Positions 43,991 to 49,075 of a DNA stretch of 49,075 nt are shown here, one piece after another (position 1 is the stretch's first letter; every line of letters begins with the position of its first letter). A model generated the notes under the pieces. That model made no database searches and was not told the origin of the DNA. It saw only the letters and a program-made list of their open reading frames with translations. This DNA comes from an uncultured Alphaproteobacteria bacterium (GTDB taxonomy: Bacteria; Pseudomonadota; Alphaproteobacteria; RF32; CAG-239): positions 1-49,075 of the forward strand of contig CALYBB010000027.1 of NCBI GenBank assembly GCA_944393715.1. The letters run 5' to 3'. The position numbers and the translations under genes were made by a program.

Positions 43991-44019
43991 TTGACTTCGC
44001 GCCCGTAAAACACTAAATG
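43991..44019 (+). promoter_or_regulatory. Promoter of secA
   Basis: TTGACT (43991-43996), 17-nt spacer, TAAATG (44014-44019). The -10 is weak. It is the best candidate in the 180-bp divergent gap. Confidence 0.45.
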
Positions 44020-44068
44020 TAAAACGTTAAACTATTGAATAATTTATAACTCTTAAGGATAAGAACAA

Positions 44069-46798
<2,730 letters not shown>

Positions 46799-46806
46799 TC
46801 TGAAAG

Positions 46807-46838
46807 AGCCTCCGTCAAAAACGGAGGCTTTTTCTTTT
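46807..46838 (+). terminator. Intrinsic terminator of secA
   Basis: AGCCTCCGT and ACGGAGGCT form a perfect 9-bp stem with a CAAAA loop, followed by TTTTTCTTTT. Confidence 0.92.
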
Positions 46839-46842
46839 ATTG

Positions 46843-47272
46843 TCATTCTGAGCGTTATTTTTCTGTCATTCTGAGGGACGAACGTCCCGAAGAATCTCTG
46901 AGATGTTTTGCCCCGCTCAACATGACAAAAGGAAAATGTCATCCTGAGCGCAGCGAAGGATCTCTACGATGTTTTGCCCCGCTCAACATGACGAGATATT
47001 GTCATCGCTCATCGGGAGGCATTCCTCCCGATGATAAGCGATCTTCGTTGAGGCGCGTAGGAGGCAACCAGCGTAAGCTGGTTGGGGATTGCGCCTCAAT
47101 CTGGATCCTTCGGCGCTGACGCGCCTCAAGGATGACGCACCCTAGGTCATTCTGAGGAGCGAATGCGACGAAGAATCTAAGAGATCCTTCGAGGCTAAAG
47201 CCTCTCAGGATGACTATAAAAAACGTGCCTCTCCGGATGACAGGTTTTGTTGCTTGGCCAAAGGCGGCATGA
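46843..47272. repeat. Block of GTCATYCTGAG-type dispersed repeats
   Basis: At least five degenerate copies of a unit beginning GTCAT(T/C)CTGAG and containing AGCGAAGRATCT lie here in both orientations, some ending CTCAGGATGAC, so each can form a hairpin. A 25-nt segment is repeated exactly at 46902-46926 and 46968-46992. A further inverted repeat (CATCGGGAGG / CCTCCCGATG) lies near 47008-47033. Similar repeats are widespread in intergenic regions of many bacteria. No gene is present. Confidence 0.85.
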
Positions 47273-47520
47273 CAGTTTAAATTTTCCCATTATTCAAAAA
47301 ATAAATTTAAATTCGTTTTAATAATTTACTTCTAATCCAATATTAACATATACCATATCTCCTCACACAAGCACTTTCTGACAAAATTTCGAAAAATGCC
47401 GTTTTTTCTTTTCTGCTCTTTTCTGCCACACCAAAAATTATCGGCTAGGCATCATTTTTTTCTGGATTTTTTATCTGCCCGATGATATAAAGCGCTCAGG
47501 TATAAGTTTATTACCCGAAA

Positions 47521-47567
47521 AGCCGGTAGATCAGGCGTAAAACCGTCTAATTTACGAGGCTTTTTTT
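47521..47567 (+). terminator. Terminator-like structure in the nifJ leader
   Basis: Outer arms AGCC (47521-47524) and GGCT (47558-47561) enclose an inner stem CGTAAA / TTTACG (47536-47541 / 47551-47556), and a run of seven T follows. Premature termination 30 nt before nifJ is possible. The stems are short, so this is tentative. Confidence 0.5.
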
Positions 47568-47572
47568 ATTTT

Positions 47573-47584
47573 GTTAACGTTAAC
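47573..47584. promoter_or_regulatory. 12-bp palindrome before nifJ, possible operator
   Basis: GTTAACGTTAAC is a perfect palindrome (and a direct repeat of GTTAAC) lying between the leader terminator and the nifJ Shine-Dalgarno. Confidence 0.4.
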
Positions 47585-47595
47585 TTTAAGGATGA

Positions 47596-49075
<1,480 letters not shown>

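Overview
This window looks like a chromosome segment of a low-GC, fermentative, probably gut-associated alphaproteobacterium. The alphaproteobacterial assignment rests on a GcrA cell-cycle regulator, the block rsh-acpS-lepB-rnc-era, the yqeY-dnaG-rpoD order, and a uracil-DNA glycosylase of alphaproteobacterial type. A pyruvate:ferredoxin oxidoreductase (nifJ) points to anaerobic pyruvate oxidation. The species is inference. No insertion sequence, prophage, rRNA or CRISPR array is visible.

Layout. 0-6.4 kb: tRNA-Ile(CAU), two small unknown genes and the yqeY-dnaG-rpoD operon. 6.4-13.5 kb: a DUF4105 periplasmic/outer-membrane protein, a DUF3015 protein, greA with a leader terminator, trxB, and a MacAB-type tripartite efflux operon lacking its outer-membrane channel gene. 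13.7-15.9 kb: three unknown genes without Shine-Dalgarno sequences. 15.9-16.9 kb: a secreted Lcl/DUF1566-like protein behind a paired-palindrome leader. 17-25.6 kb: fmt, era, rnc, lepB, acpS, rsh, rpoZ, an unknown secreted protein and gcrA. 25.6-27.7 kb: unknown genes. 27.8-32.9 kb: an OprB-like porin, the protease / 7TM inactive transglutaminase / ATP-grasp trio, and a cyclophilin. 33-39.9 kb: small membrane proteins, a soluble lytic transglycosylase with two Cys-rich periplasmic paralogs, a uracil-DNA glycosylase and a TPR lipoprotein. 40-49 kb: the second Lcl/DUF1566-like paralog, prfC, a PpiC-type foldase, secA, a block of dispersed repeats and the 5' part of nifJ.

The most unusual feature is a regulatory module seen twice, 23 kb apart and on opposite strands, upstream of the two 258-residue secreted paralogs (15949-16725 and 40116-40892). 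Each has a sigma-70-like promoter with a 17-nt spacer and then exactly 10 nt before a 30-nt palindrome (arms GTTGCAAAAAAAGG / CCTTTTTTTGCAAC). A non-conserved spacer of 66-67 nt separates this from a second copy of the palindrome, and a GGAGGATG-type ribosome-binding region follows. The arms are identical in all four copies; only the central dinucleotide changes. At the second locus the proximal palindrome extends to a perfect 44 nt that buries the Shine-Dalgarno. The distal one extends to 42 nt and runs into a T-tract like an intrinsic terminator. I know of no described element of this kind and propose it as a candidate new cis-regulatory system.

Other notable points are the terminator in the greA leader, a structured leader plus 12-bp palindrome before nifJ, palindromes beside two other promoters, and the paired Cys-rich periplasmic proteins next to the lytic transglycosylase. 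All calls are from reading the sequence; no database search was run.
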